From Rhytidiadelphus loreus (lineage: Eukaryota > Streptophyta > Bryopsida > Hypnales > Hylocomiaceae), in NCBI GenBank assembly GCA_947034895.1, contig OX344763.1, positions 73,427,093-73,491,092 on the forward strand: DNA of 64,000 bases, given 5' to 3'. The position numbers and the translations under genes were made by a program. The notes below the pieces were generated by a model that was given only the letters and a program-made list of their open reading frames with translations, did not search any database and was not told the origin of the DNA. Positions 55,297 to 64,000 of this stretch are shown here, in pieces. Numbering within the stretch: position 1 is the stretch's first letter; each line of letters opens with the position of its first letter.

Positions 55297-56889
55297 TTAC
55301 AAAGGTGAGTCTCGGAACACCAATTCGGGGGGCATCATGGACCATGGTGGAGACATAAGGGAATTTGTGATCTCTATACACGTTGGTCTCTTTTTTGGGT
55401 CAGTGTTCACGAGTTCACGCAACTTCATTCCAAAGTACATTGATCCCTCGCGGTTCTTGAACAAATCCTTGTCCCAATCGTCCATATCACCAATTCTCAT
55501 CCATTCGGTCAACTTCCCAATAGAATACGAGTCTGACTGTTGCGTATATTTATACCGTTGTTGCATGATTGGTATGCTTGTATTGGAATTTGGAGGTCCA
55601 TATGCATAAAACAACTCCGGGGCAACCCACCAACGACCTTCTCGGTATTGATCCCTCTCGGCCTCAGATGGCTTTCCAAAATGTGAAGGCGCGTTTTCGT
55701 CAAAACGACTTGATATTCCAAAATCACAAATTCCAATGTTGATTATGTCGTTTGAATAATCCGGAAAATGCAACATGATGTTCATGGGAGACAAGTCATT
55801 GTGTAACACGCGGCACTTGTGCATCAGATTTGTCACATATACTAAAGCCCATGCCAACTTTGCCTTGTGCCTTCGGAAGAGACCAAGTTCTTTTTGTTTC
55901 TCTTCAGGAAGTCTTGTGGCTTTTTGCATTTCATGCCAGTCAATGGTTGGTGATACAGAACGATCTAAATGCCTCAACTCATTCAAATGGCCCCCATTCC
56001 ACCACAAAGTGTACGCTTCATTCGTGCGAGAATGAATGGCAAAAAACTTAATGATGCCAGGGTGGTTCAAGGGGCATGCAAGGGCCTCCATGGATCGTTG
56101 CGCTCTCCCCTCGCGCGGGTTTATTGCCTTGGATACTTTCCCAGCAAAAGCGATGTAGCTTGGAATTGTATCCATTCCTTCAATGCGTACCTTACGCACT
56201 TTTGCATACCCCCCTTCATGTTCAAAAGCACTAAGGGGCACCACTTTCGCCGTATCGGGGATCCACGTGATACACAATCCACCATCTCGTGCAAATGCTG
56301 CCTGCACCGCTGCATTTTTCCACTTAAAACCCCTTGCCGAGCCTCTTGCCAATTTCTTCACTACGCTGGACCACCACTCCATTTTTTGGCGGAATGCCTT
56401 GATGTCTTCTGATTCCTCTACTATCGGAAGAAACGGTTGATGTTCCTCCATCAATTTCTTGGTATTGAACATCACCGCTTTCAATGTGTTATCAAGCCAT
56501 TCAAATAGTCTCGAAGAATATGTCAAGTCAATGTCTGCGAAATCATCGGATCCCTTTAGCTTGGTTAAAATCCGTGCTTGTAAATCGTTTGGCAAAGACA
56601 CACTACCAGTTGTAGGACACCTCAAATAGCTTGCCTCCAAGAATTGTACACTTTTCCCTGCGTACCACTGGAGACACGCTTCGTATGCATATCGGGTATA
56701 ACTCGGGGGAGGATAGTTGGAGTCCTTGTCATGTGCTGACTTCTGCTTCTTGCCCTTCCGTCGCTCTTGACTCCCTCCTTCTTCGTTTTCATTTACAACT
56801 ATCGGAACCTCGAAAAAAATTGGATCATCAAGGTCCAGATCCCATAAAGACTTTCTCCTTGTAGTGTTGCCTTCATGTGGAAAAGCCAT
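55297..56889 (-). CDS. Kinase-like protein K3 (WWNGG family)
   Basis: 530 residues, intact from ATG. The N-terminal region matches K1 (RKSLWDLDLDDP, then KKQKSAHDKDSNYPPPSYTRY). The kinase-like domain has GGYAKVRKV (about 226), K251 in FAGK, WWNGG, HNDLSPMN (D365), a canonical DFG (D389) and WWVAPEL. All key residues are present, and this is the most canonical of the three. K1's DWG is therefore a derived change or a tolerated variant. It is preceded on the minus strand by box P4 and array A11, the same module as K1. The substrate and pathway are unknown. Confidence 0.8.
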   Translation of the reverse strand: MAFPHEGNTTRRKSLWDLDLDDPIFFEVPIVVNENEEGGSQERRKGKKQKSAHDKDSNYPPPSYTRYAYEACLQWYAGKSVQFLEASYLRCPTTGSVSLPNDLQARILTKLKGSDDFADIDLTYSSRLFEWLDNTLKAVMFNTKKLMEEHQPFLPIVEESEDIKAFRQKMEWWSSVVKKLARGSARGFKWKNAAVQAAFARDGGLCITWIPDTAKVVPLSAFEHEGGYAKVRKVRIEGMDTIPSYIAFAGKVSKAINPREGRAQRSMEALACPLNHPGIIKFFAIHSRTNEAYTLWWNGGHLNELRHLDRSVSPTIDWHEMQKATRLPEEKQKELGLFRRHKAKLAWALVYVTNLMHKCRVLHNDLSPMNIMLHFPDYSNDIINIGICDFGISSRFDENAPSHFGKPSEAERDQYREGRWWVAPELFYAYGPPNSNTSIPIMQQRYKYTQQSDSYSIGKLTEWMRIGDMDDWDKDLFKNREGSMYFGMKLRELVNTDPKKRPTCIEITNSLMSPPWSMMPPELVFRDSPL

Positions 56890-56976
56890 GTTGTACTTAA
56901 AAACAATTCAAAACCGTAGTTTAAAATTCGTAGATTGAAAGGGTAAAAATTCCCCCCCCAATTGAAACCCCAGCCC

Positions 56977-57023
56977 ACGGGCACGCATCCAGCCACCTGA
57001 AGGTAGGTGAAAGACAGTGCGCA
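56977..57023 (-). promoter_or_regulatory. Promoter box P4 of K3
   Basis: On the minus strand: GCGCACTGTCTTTCACC and TACCTTC, then AGGTGGCTGGATGCGTGCCC. It ends about 90 bp before the ATG, the same distance as for K1. Confidence 0.6.
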
Positions 57024-57062
57024 AGGCTAAAGTAAGGTGAGAATCGAAAGTGGGGCTAACGC

Positions 57063-57455
57063 TTAAGTACCCGAAGTCGCCTCAGGGCGCGTGCGTTTGG
57101 ATGACTGCGGGTCGGGAGGGGGCGACTGCGGGTCTGAAGTGGGGCGACTGCGGGTCTGAAGACAACGGGAATGGGCGACTGCGCGTTTTTGGAGCGCTGA
57201 AATGGACGACTGCGCATCAAGGGCGACTGCGGATCGTGGGCGACCGCGGGTACCAACTAAACCATCCCGAGACTTGCACACACGGTCGCCCACAAAGAAG
57301 TCTCTTCGACCCGCAGTCGCCCCCTACGCGCAGTCGCCCCACTGGAGATTGAGTTTGCATTTTCCAGAAAATTAGTCTCCCTCCTTGACCCGCAGTCGCC
57401 CTGATTCAAATGTGTTTTTTGCTTCGTCGATGACCCGCGGTCGCCCCTGACCCAA
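57063..57455. repeat. Type A array A11 upstream of K3 (opposed halves)
   Basis: 57105-57250 has GGGCGACTGCGGGT units on the plus strand. 57290-57455 has ACCCGCAGTCGCCCC units, including CTACGCGCAGTCGCCCC variants. The K3-proximal half keeps the common gene-relative orientation. The end nearest K3 carries the CGCACGCGCCC/GGCGACTTCGGGTAC motif. Confidence 0.8.
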
Positions 57456-58104
57456 GGTCACCCTAAACCAACAACCAATCTGACCCAACACTAATTAGCA
57501 TCTGCAGCATATTCTAATTGATTTTTCCTTATCTCACATCCAAAATTGGTAATAAATGTTAGGCGTCAGTTCATATCAAAGACATAGCAAGGCAATGGAA
57601 GAATTATTCTCACAATGTGAAGGGTTTCCCAAATCCTAAACCCTAGACCCTAGACCTTGGAAAACAATAATACAACTTTTATCTAGAATCAAATCCTTAA
57701 ACCTACATAAAATACTTACACATCCTACACGAGATGTAGTGTTTTAGACCTAAAACAGAATCATGTCTTTTTTGTCTTGTTGAATTTGTAAACAAAATGG
57801 AGGAAGTAACATATGATTAAAGGGAATTAGAAACAATAAGGGAGAGGTCCCAAAAAAAAACACCATCTCGTGAAACATGCCCAAATAAATCTAATTACAC
57901 CTCCCCACTATTAGAATGTACATAAAACTTTCATTTGGAACTTCTTGCCAAAGGAGTGTTGGAGAGCTAATGCAAAACCTAGGATTTGTTTGTCTTGTTG
58001 AATTTGTAAACAAAATAGAGGAAGTAACATATGATTAAAGGGAATTAGAAACAATAAGGGAGAGGGGTCCCAAAAAAAAAATTAATCTTGTGAAACATGC
58101 CCAT
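57456..58104. other. Spacer with a direct repeat of about 115 bp
   Basis: About 57770-57885 and 57988-58104 are near-identical direct repeats, starting TTGTCTTGTTGAATTTG and ending GTGAAACATGCCCA. The rest is AT-rich with a CCCTAGACC telomere-like phrase at 57640. No gene is seen. Confidence 0.6.
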
Positions 58105-58775
58105 ACCTGCAGTCGCCCAAAGCGCAATCGCCCTAGAACCCCAGGTCTGATTTTGGAAGTGATCTGGGGACCCGCAGTCGCCCCCTACGCGCAGTCGCCC
58201 TGATGGAAGGGGGGAGATTGCATTTTCGAAATTTCTGGTGTCTCCCACCTTGACCCGCACTCGCCCCCTACGCGCAGTCGCCCTGATGGAAGGGGGGAGA
58301 TTGCATTTTCGAAATTTCTGGTGTCTCCCACCTTGACCCGCACTCGCCCCCTACGCGCAGTCGCCCTGATTGAAGGGGGGAGATTGCATTTTGAAATAGT
58401 TAGGTTGCTCCCACCTTGACCCGCAGTCGCCCCCTACGCATAGTCGCCCTGATAGAGGGCGGAAAAGTATTTGGTGTCTCCCTCCCCTTCCATATGGGCG
58501 ACTGCGCGTAGGGGGCGACTGCGGGTCAAGGAGTTTGCATTTTCTCCTTGACCCGCAGTCGCCCCCTATGCGCAGTCGCCCTGATGGAGGGGGGATTTTG
58601 AAATGTGTTTCCCCCTCGAGGACCCGAGGTCGCCCTAACCCGCGGTCGCCCTGATCCGAGGTCGCCCTTGAAAGACGCGAGGGATCCTTGGACCGGACCC
58701 GCGGTCGCCCCACGCGCAGTCGCCCTAGTATCCGTGTTAGGGTTAGCGCATGCGCCCCTGGCGACTGCGGGTATT
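58105..58775 (-). repeat. Type A array A12 with a higher-order unit of about 82 bp
   Basis: ACCCGCAGTCGCCC and CTACGCGCAGTCGCCC units. At about 58190-58440 three larger units repeat, each with GGGGGGAGATTGCATTTT and TCTCCCACCTTGACCCG. It ends with a GCGCATGCGCCCC/GGCGACTGCGGGTA proximal motif, then box P5, reading rightwards. Confidence 0.8.
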
Positions 58776-58812
58776 TCATGGGCTGTTCCAGCCTATGGTC
58801 CATAATTTTCAT

Positions 58813-58860
58813 AACTGCGCCTTGTAGTTCACCTACCTTGTAGTGGCTGAATGTGGGCCC
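58813..58860 (+). promoter_or_regulatory. Promoter box P5
   Basis: TTCACCTACCTTGTAGTGGC then TGAATGTGGGCCC: very close to the K1 box. It indicates that the gene to its right (exons to 60288) uses the same promoter module. Confidence 0.55.
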
Positions 58861-58969
58861 AATGTTGTGGAGGTCTCGTGGTTTTTTTGGTTTCCCACAA
58901 ACAGCCAACAATACAGCAGACACTTCTTGTATACTTCAATGAACCCAAAATCTTTTCCATTAGTTTAGG

Positions 58970-60288
58970 ATAGTGAGAATATCAAAGCCATTTGATGTAG
59001 AGGGCCTTGAAACGGCAATTGCATTCATTGTGGCAAAGTTGTTGAATAATAAGGATGCACACACAAATGGGTGTGAAGTCACCGAAAAAGGGTACACTAA
59101 ATTCACATTTAAAACAATTAGCAATTCAAATGAAAATGATTCATTTGGTTCTTCATTGATTCTCTTTCATTTTTGGGTGTTATAGTAACGTAGGGGGGCC
59201 TCAATTGTTATGTAGCCTATTCAAATTTAATCTTCTTGCATTGCTAATGATTAGTTATTTGGCTCCTTACAGGCTTAATGGTAGGTGTTCAATTTAGCAA
59301 GTGCTCAGAGGAAGTCATAATTATTCTCGACCATGAATATTTCCGGTAAAAATTTGTTTAGTTTGCGTTTGACTTCCTTATTGTCATCCACTTGTATTGT
59401 AGACAATGTCTTTTTAATAGGTGGGAGAATCACCATGACAATGACTATTCTATTGGAATTGATTTGTGATCTTTGAAATAGGATTAAGGACTTTTGGAAA
59501 GGCTACAAATTGTATTGCTTTGCTCATTATGGCCAATGCAATGAGTCCAAAGGCCATTTCCAAGCCAGCAAAATGGGTGAGTAAAATATTGCCCTTCATT
59601 TTGTATAGGTGATTTGAATCCTTGAATAATGAAATGAACATGTATTAATGAACATTTCTAGTTGGATAGTTAGTGGTGGACATTTCATCTCACTATTAGT
59701 GCTTATTTGCTGCAGGACGAGTGATGTGTTTGATACAAAACACACGCGATATTGTTTGGGGAGCCAAATTTGATGAGGCCATTAGGGAGGGGTGGGCCAT
59801 GATGGAAGAATATGTGTGGATTCGGCAAGGAAAAGATTGCACAAACCTCAGGTTCGGTTGTTCTAGTATAGAACTTGTATTATAAGATTATATGCTAAAA
59901 ATACCCATATGTAGTTGTTATGTTTTAATATTCATTGATATGGGGGGCCGGGAGATGCAGGGCTTTATTAGAAGAATTTGAGGATGTCGAGAAACTTTTC
60001 GAGTCTGAGAATGGATGCTTGTTGTTACAACTCATTAAGGTTAGTGCAATACCACAACACGAGTTAATATACTTGCTAGGTTAGTATTGTTTGTACCCCA
60101 TTCTGTGAATATCATATGTACTAATGAAAATTCCACCTTAGGATGATGAGCACGGGACGGAACGCGCATTTACACAATCTCTGAGCGTTCAAATCAACAC
60201 CACGGATATCTTTGAGCAGACCAATAATAGGTTAAACCAAGCTCGCGCAAACTTGGACAACCTTGTGCCACGGGCAAATCGTTCGTGA
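58970..60288 (+). CDS. Small multi-exon gene of unknown function
   Basis: Three well-supported exon junctions join in phase. Exon 59482-59576 (KDFWKGYKLYCFAHYGQC...SKM) joins 59716-59851 (CLIQNTRDIVWGAKFDEAI...), then 59961-60039 (LLEEFEDVEKLFESENGC), then 60142-60288, ending RANRS and TGA. Donors are GTGAGT, GTTCGG and GTTAGT; all acceptors end in AG. An earlier exon near 58973-59180 (SKPFDVEGLETAIAFIV) is likely but its junctions are unclear. The product is small and partly helical, with a CFAHYGQC Cys/His cluster. I do not recognise it. Box P5 and array A12 precede it. It could be an intact small gene or the remnant of a longer one. Confidence 0.45.
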
Positions 60289-61552
60289 CTAGAGACATTG
60301 TTGTGGTGCATCAAACGGCAGCCTTGTACCATGGCATAAGACCCTATTTTGATTTTTGAGTTGGGATCATAAAAAGAAATAAGTTATTTATGAAGATAAT
60401 AGTACTAAAGTCATGCTAGACATGTGAAATAGCAATGTGCTTGACAAAGAACTTCATTTTACATTTCTATACTATGATTTTGCTAAACAATGCATGGATT
60501 GTTTATCTCAGATGGATGATCATATTTTGCTAAACAGTCCATGGTATATGAATGTTTAATTGATTAGTGCCCAATACTTTAATGGTTTACATATGTGACC
60601 CCTCCCAAAAAATATATACCCATAAATGTGACACCCCCAATAAAATATATACCCATAAATGTTGTGGCTTGTTATTCTTGGTTCACAAGTTTGAAATCCC
60701 CAAATATTGAAAATGTACAAATGTATGCCCTTGATTTAATCCCTTTGTTTGTAAATATGATGGCTACACTTTTAATTAATATGAAACAAGTTTTATTGTT
60801 TGGATACCTATGAATGTACAGATAAATAAAATATGAACAAAACCATGAAATCAGTTGCGAAATAGCTATGACAATTAATTGTGACAATTAGTTCCCAACT
60901 ACACCTTCACGGTGCTTGATGAAGCACATGATGAAAGTTATATGGGAGCTCATGCTGTCACACCCAATCCTTATGAGATATTTGAACAACCATCTTACTA
61001 CACCTATCCTATGCATTGTATAATTGATTATATTGAGTTTTGTTCTCTCACGCAATTTATAATGTGTCAATCACACTTGACCATAAATGAATAAAAGGTA
61101 TTTATCCTTCAATTCCCAAACCCCTTCTTTTGGAGCTCTCCGAAAGTGGTCTACATTGATCAAGAATCCCACATTTTTCATAGTTGGATCTTGTTTTACA
61201 ATGGATTCACCATACAAATTCAAACTAAACATAATAGAGATTGCATTGGAAAATAAAACGCAACCATGTGAATCATGGATGGTAAATTTCTTATGTTTGA
61301 TTATTTTCTTATTGAAATTGCAGAAGTGATGTTAGGGTGGGAATCCTCTTTTTGCATGTCAAATTTAATAAGTTGCAACAATAATTAATAAAATGGCTAA
61401 AGATGCATAACCCAAATTTTTAAATAAAAGATGAAAAGGTGCAATACATTTTTATGAAGTGCATTGGTAACTAAAATTTATGTCCACAATTTTGTATAAG
61501 AGAACTTCAAAGTGAAAGTCTTAGAGGTTCAGAAATTCAAAATCCCGCCCTG
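60289..61552. other. Intergenic AT-rich DNA
   Basis: No gene supported. A short tandem duplication (AAAATATATACCCATAAATG) lies at about 60610-60662. Confidence 0.5.
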
Positions 61553-61775
61553 TACCCGCAGTCGCCCACCCGCGGTCGCCCCATTGTAGGGGTCCAGAAA
61601 TTACTCTGTGGTGCCCTACACGCGGTCGCCCATCCCCAGTAGCCCTAGACCCGCAGTCGCCCTACCCGCAGTCGCCTTCGCAGTCGGCCCCTTAGACCCG
61701 CAGTCGCCCTACCCGCGGTCACTCTCAGACCTGCACGCGCCCCTTCCCGCACTCGCCCTAGGGCGATTGCGGGTT
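61553..61775 (-). repeat. Type A array A13 upstream of W6
   Basis: ACCCGCAGTCGCCC and ACCCGCGGTCGCCC units reading towards W6. It ends with GCACGCGCCCCTTCCCGCA and GGGCGATTGCGGGTTAA, the proximal motif. Confidence 0.85.
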
Positions 61776-61817
61776 AATTAGCTGTCTCCCCACCCGACTT
61801 CGCCACTTTCCCTTCTT

Positions 61818-61870
61818 GCTGCGTACTGCCTTTCACCTACTTTACAGTGTCTGATTGCTTGCCCGGGAGC
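61818..61870 (+). promoter_or_regulatory. Promoter box P6 of W6
   Basis: GCGTACTGCCTTTCACCTAC, then AGTGTCTGATTGCTTGCCCG: a diverged copy of the shared box, about 170 bp before the W6 ATG, as for W5. Confidence 0.55.
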
Positions 61871-61937
61871 TTGGGTTTTGAGTTTCACTTACATGTGGCT
61901 CATGTTCTTGATTTTACTCCATCACTCACTAATCGCT

Positions 61938-62005
61938 AGATAATACTTTGCGGTTTAGGGTTAAGTTTAGCTAAATAATACTTTGCGGTTTAGGGTTAAG
62001 TTTAG
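61938..62005 (+). promoter_or_regulatory. Duplicated telo-box leader of W6
   Basis: A 31-32-bp direct repeat in tandem, each copy with ACTTTGCGGTTTAGGGTTAA. The TTAGGGTT core is the reverse of the plant telo-box AAACCCTAA. W5's leader has a similar GCGGTTTAGGGTT. A promoter or 5' UTR role is inferred. Confidence 0.45.
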
Positions 62006-62037
62006 ATTCCTTGCCCCAAATCTCAAGAGCATCTCCA

Positions 62038-63645
62038 ATGGCGGACCACAAGAAGAAGACCAAGGCAAAAGGAGCCATGCACCCTAGGCAACGACGCATC
62101 CTTTTGGACCCAGCGTGTGTGGCCTACCGAGGTTGGGATCGAATTACGGGCCACTGGACCGCCAAGACTTGTAAGTCCTTCGTGGGGTGGTGCCACATCG
62201 ACAAGTTATTCCGCTATCATCGGCACTACACGAATCGGCGCAACAATACGGCCAATTTGCATCCATGCCGTAATGATGCATTTGTGCAACGTTGTATCGA
62301 AATTTATCGATACTTGTATGGCACATATTCAGTGCCCAGGAGCGAAGTCCCGTATTTCATATGTGCAATGGTGTATGCGGAACTCATTTTGTTTCGAAGC
62401 GTGGATTGGAGTTCAATCAAGGGATTGAAGCATGCTCGCCTTCCACCGACAAAAGACATCCCAAGGGCGGCTCTATCTACCAATCCACGTGAAGGGCTAG
62501 GCCAGAAGAAAAACTTGAAGGAGGGAGTGCCCGATGAGCAATTTGATTGGACGTCATCTGATTCATCTTCGGGAGAGGAAGACAACCTTGGTGAGGACCC
62601 TCCAATGTAGCCCCAAAACATGGCGATGGTGGCTTCTACTTCACAAAATTTACCTCCCCCGAGAATGGAAGAAGAGGGTGAACCAGCTAGGCAACCACAA
62701 AATCTTGATATTTTGCCTCTTGCTATGGTGAATCCGATTACAGTCCCTCGCACTGAAGAAGACGAAGTTTTGCAGTATGTGCTTGCATGCATGCAAGAAG
62801 CAGAAGATGATGTTTTTTGGACAGAGATGGAAACAGAAGAAGATGTGAAGCCTTCTTTGTTCCAATTGGATTGTGTTGATGACATGTACCGAAGTGAGGA
62901 ATTTGTTGAAGATGGAACTGTCCCTGACACAGTAATGTTGGACACCAAAGTTGTTTACAAAGCTCAACTCAAGAAGCTTCTAAATGAGTTGGATGAAAAG
63001 CATCTAGAATGTGAGAAGCTTCGCAATCAAGAAACGCAAACTTTGAGTGGAGATATTGTGAATAGCTTACGTGCTGAACTTGAAAGTCGGCAAGTTCTTT
63101 TGTCAACGCAAATAACAAAGATTTAAGACTTGGAAGCATTTTACCTTAGATTCTCTTCTCGGCATGCTGGAGGATCTAGTTCTTCTAGCAATGAGTTTGC
63201 AAAAGAACGGCTTGCCAAAATTATGGAAGCATGCAAGCTGGAGGAAGATCAGATAGACTTGGAGAAGCGAGGGGTGGAAGAAGCACGATCAAGATTAAAT
63301 TCCTTGAAAGCATTAAAGGACAAAGCCCCCCTTAACCGTGTTGCAGAAATGTGTGGTTGGAAAGATGTGGCTACTAAACAAGCATTGTCTCTTACGGAAG
63401 TAGTTGACTTGAAAAAGAAGCTTGGGGTTTCTTTGTCATTGGATCCAAAATTGGAAGAACATCGGGATGCACTGAAGGCGCTTTTGAAGTTCAAAAAATC
63501 ATACAAGCAATTTTGGTTGGAAAAGAAGTTGGGGAAGGATGACCGATACCTTAGGAATTTGCAGTTGGAAGGTAGGAAAGTCTTGTATGAGATGGAACGT
63601 GAGGCTCATGACCGCAAAGAAAAGGCCAAAATGGATGTTGAATGA
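62038..63645 (+). pseudogene. W-domain protein W6, two in-frame stops
   Basis: First ATG at 62038; the in-frame TTG at 62011 is unlikely. The W domain has TCKSFVGWCHIDKLFR, NNTANLHPC, AFVQRCIEIYRYLY and MVYAELILFRSVDWSSIK, followed by the acidic DSSSGEEDN linker. TAG at 62608-62610 and TAA at 63124-63126 cut it into three parts, all in one frame. Together the parts align with W1 over its full length. For instance DLEAFYLRF just after the TAA corresponds to ELEQFYLKF in W1. CAG to TAG and CAA to TAA would restore Gln at both sites. A 190-residue W-domain-only product could still be made. Confidence 0.7.
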
Positions 63646-63970
63646 TTTTCATTTTTAGCACATTTTTGAGGACTATGTATATTCCATCTTATATATATAT
63701 AAAAGGATATTATCCATTTTGAACATTCCAATGCAAGCACATTGAATTCTATGTAGTTCCTTGACAAGAGTACATAAATATAAATATGAATTTTTGGTTA
63801 TTTATGTTTGCAATGTTGTGAATACTTGAATATTCTAGGAATTTTGGCAGGAAAATGACCTTGGGAGTTCGGACTTTCGGAATTAAAAGAGAATTAAAAA
63901 AAAAAGGAAAATTAAAAACTTGCCGGATTGGAAAAGAACTTGTTATTGAAGTTCAGAGCAATTGTCACGG
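63646..63970. other. W6 3' flank
   Basis: AT-rich with a TATATATATA run at 63690. No gene is seen. Confidence 0.45.
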
Positions 63971-64000
63971 CTAGGGTGAATTGACCTACTCATTGCCACT
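63971..64000. mobile_element. End of a second CAGGG-type MITE or related element, cut by the window
   Basis: CTAGGGTGAATTGACC followed by TACTCATTGCC matches the left terminus of the MITE at 11659 over about 27 bp with few differences. The rest lies beyond the window. It immediately follows the W6 gene, as the first copy immediately precedes the W1 module. Confidence 0.5.

Noticed and set aside
18581..63126. RNA editing (U-to-C) restoring the in-frame stops
   Set aside because: Stop-removing editing is known for organellar transcripts of hornworts, ferns and lycophytes. These genes lie with nuclear transposons, and I know of no such editing of nuclear mRNA, so deamination decay is preferred.

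Overview
This window looks like nuclear DNA from a plant, probably a seed-free land plant or a close streptophyte relative. The evidence is AT-rich intergenic DNA, GT-AG introns in a few genes, AAACCCTAA telo-box stretches, BED-finger/DUF659-type hAT transposases, and CACTA- and CAGGG-ended MITEs. I see no prokaryotic operons, no organellar genes and no reverse transcriptase. The species cannot be named from the sequence alone.

The window is accessory or repeat-rich sequence built from a few recurring gene families. (1) Three kinase-like genes share a WWNGG hinge motif: K1 5196-6836 +, K2 29143-30627 -, K3 55297-56889 -. (2) Six genes share an N-terminal domain I do not recognise, with a TCKxYxxWCHIDKLFP core (called W here): W1 12217 +, W2 27010 +, W3 33067 +, W4 47205 +, W5 52883 -, W6 62038 +. 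W3 and W4 also encode a RING-H2 finger, and W2 has a UIM-like motif. (3) There are two hAT transposase genes, at 15635 and 37268. (4) Two intron-containing decayed genes are present: a ParB-like one (about 21.98-26.05 kb) and an FCP1/NIF-like one (about 40.9-42.8 kb). (5) One small four-exon gene of unknown function lies at 59.48-60.29 kb.

GC-rich tandem arrays precede almost every member. Type A arrays have the core GGGCGACnnCGGGT and lie before K1, W1, hAT1, W4, W5, K3, the four-exon gene and W6. In front of every gene the nearest main block reads ACCCGnnGTCGCCC towards the gene, whichever strand the gene is on. Several of these promoters also share a 48-bp box (CTTTCACCTACCTTG then AGTGGCTGAATGCGTG) between array and ATG. 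Type B arrays have the core CGGACGG/CCGTCCG and lie before W2, K2, W3, hAT2 and the FCP1-like gene; three of them have a TATA box at the array edge. The same gene families therefore occur as two parallel sets with different array types.

Layout: 0-12 kb is a very long imperfect inverted repeat, with nested copies, centred on K1. It contains four copies of a tRNA/SINE-like unit with a hairpin. 12-19 kb holds W1 and hAT1, and 19-26 kb the ParB-like pseudogene. 26-42.8 kb is the type B set. 44.2-46.5 kb is a non-coding field of dozens of GTCAAATAGAC/GACTATTTGAC-type words, with a CACTA MITE inserted in it. 46.6-64 kb holds the remaining type A genes.

Five of the W/hAT genes are interrupted by in-frame stops while their frame stays open on both sides. 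All eight such stops could arise by one C-to-T change from CGA, CAG or CAA, which suggests decay by deamination of methylated cytosine. A working hypothesis is a transposon-linked gene network (transposase, kinase-like, RING/UIM and W proteins) under shared array promoters. Co-mobilisation or co-regulation is inference only.
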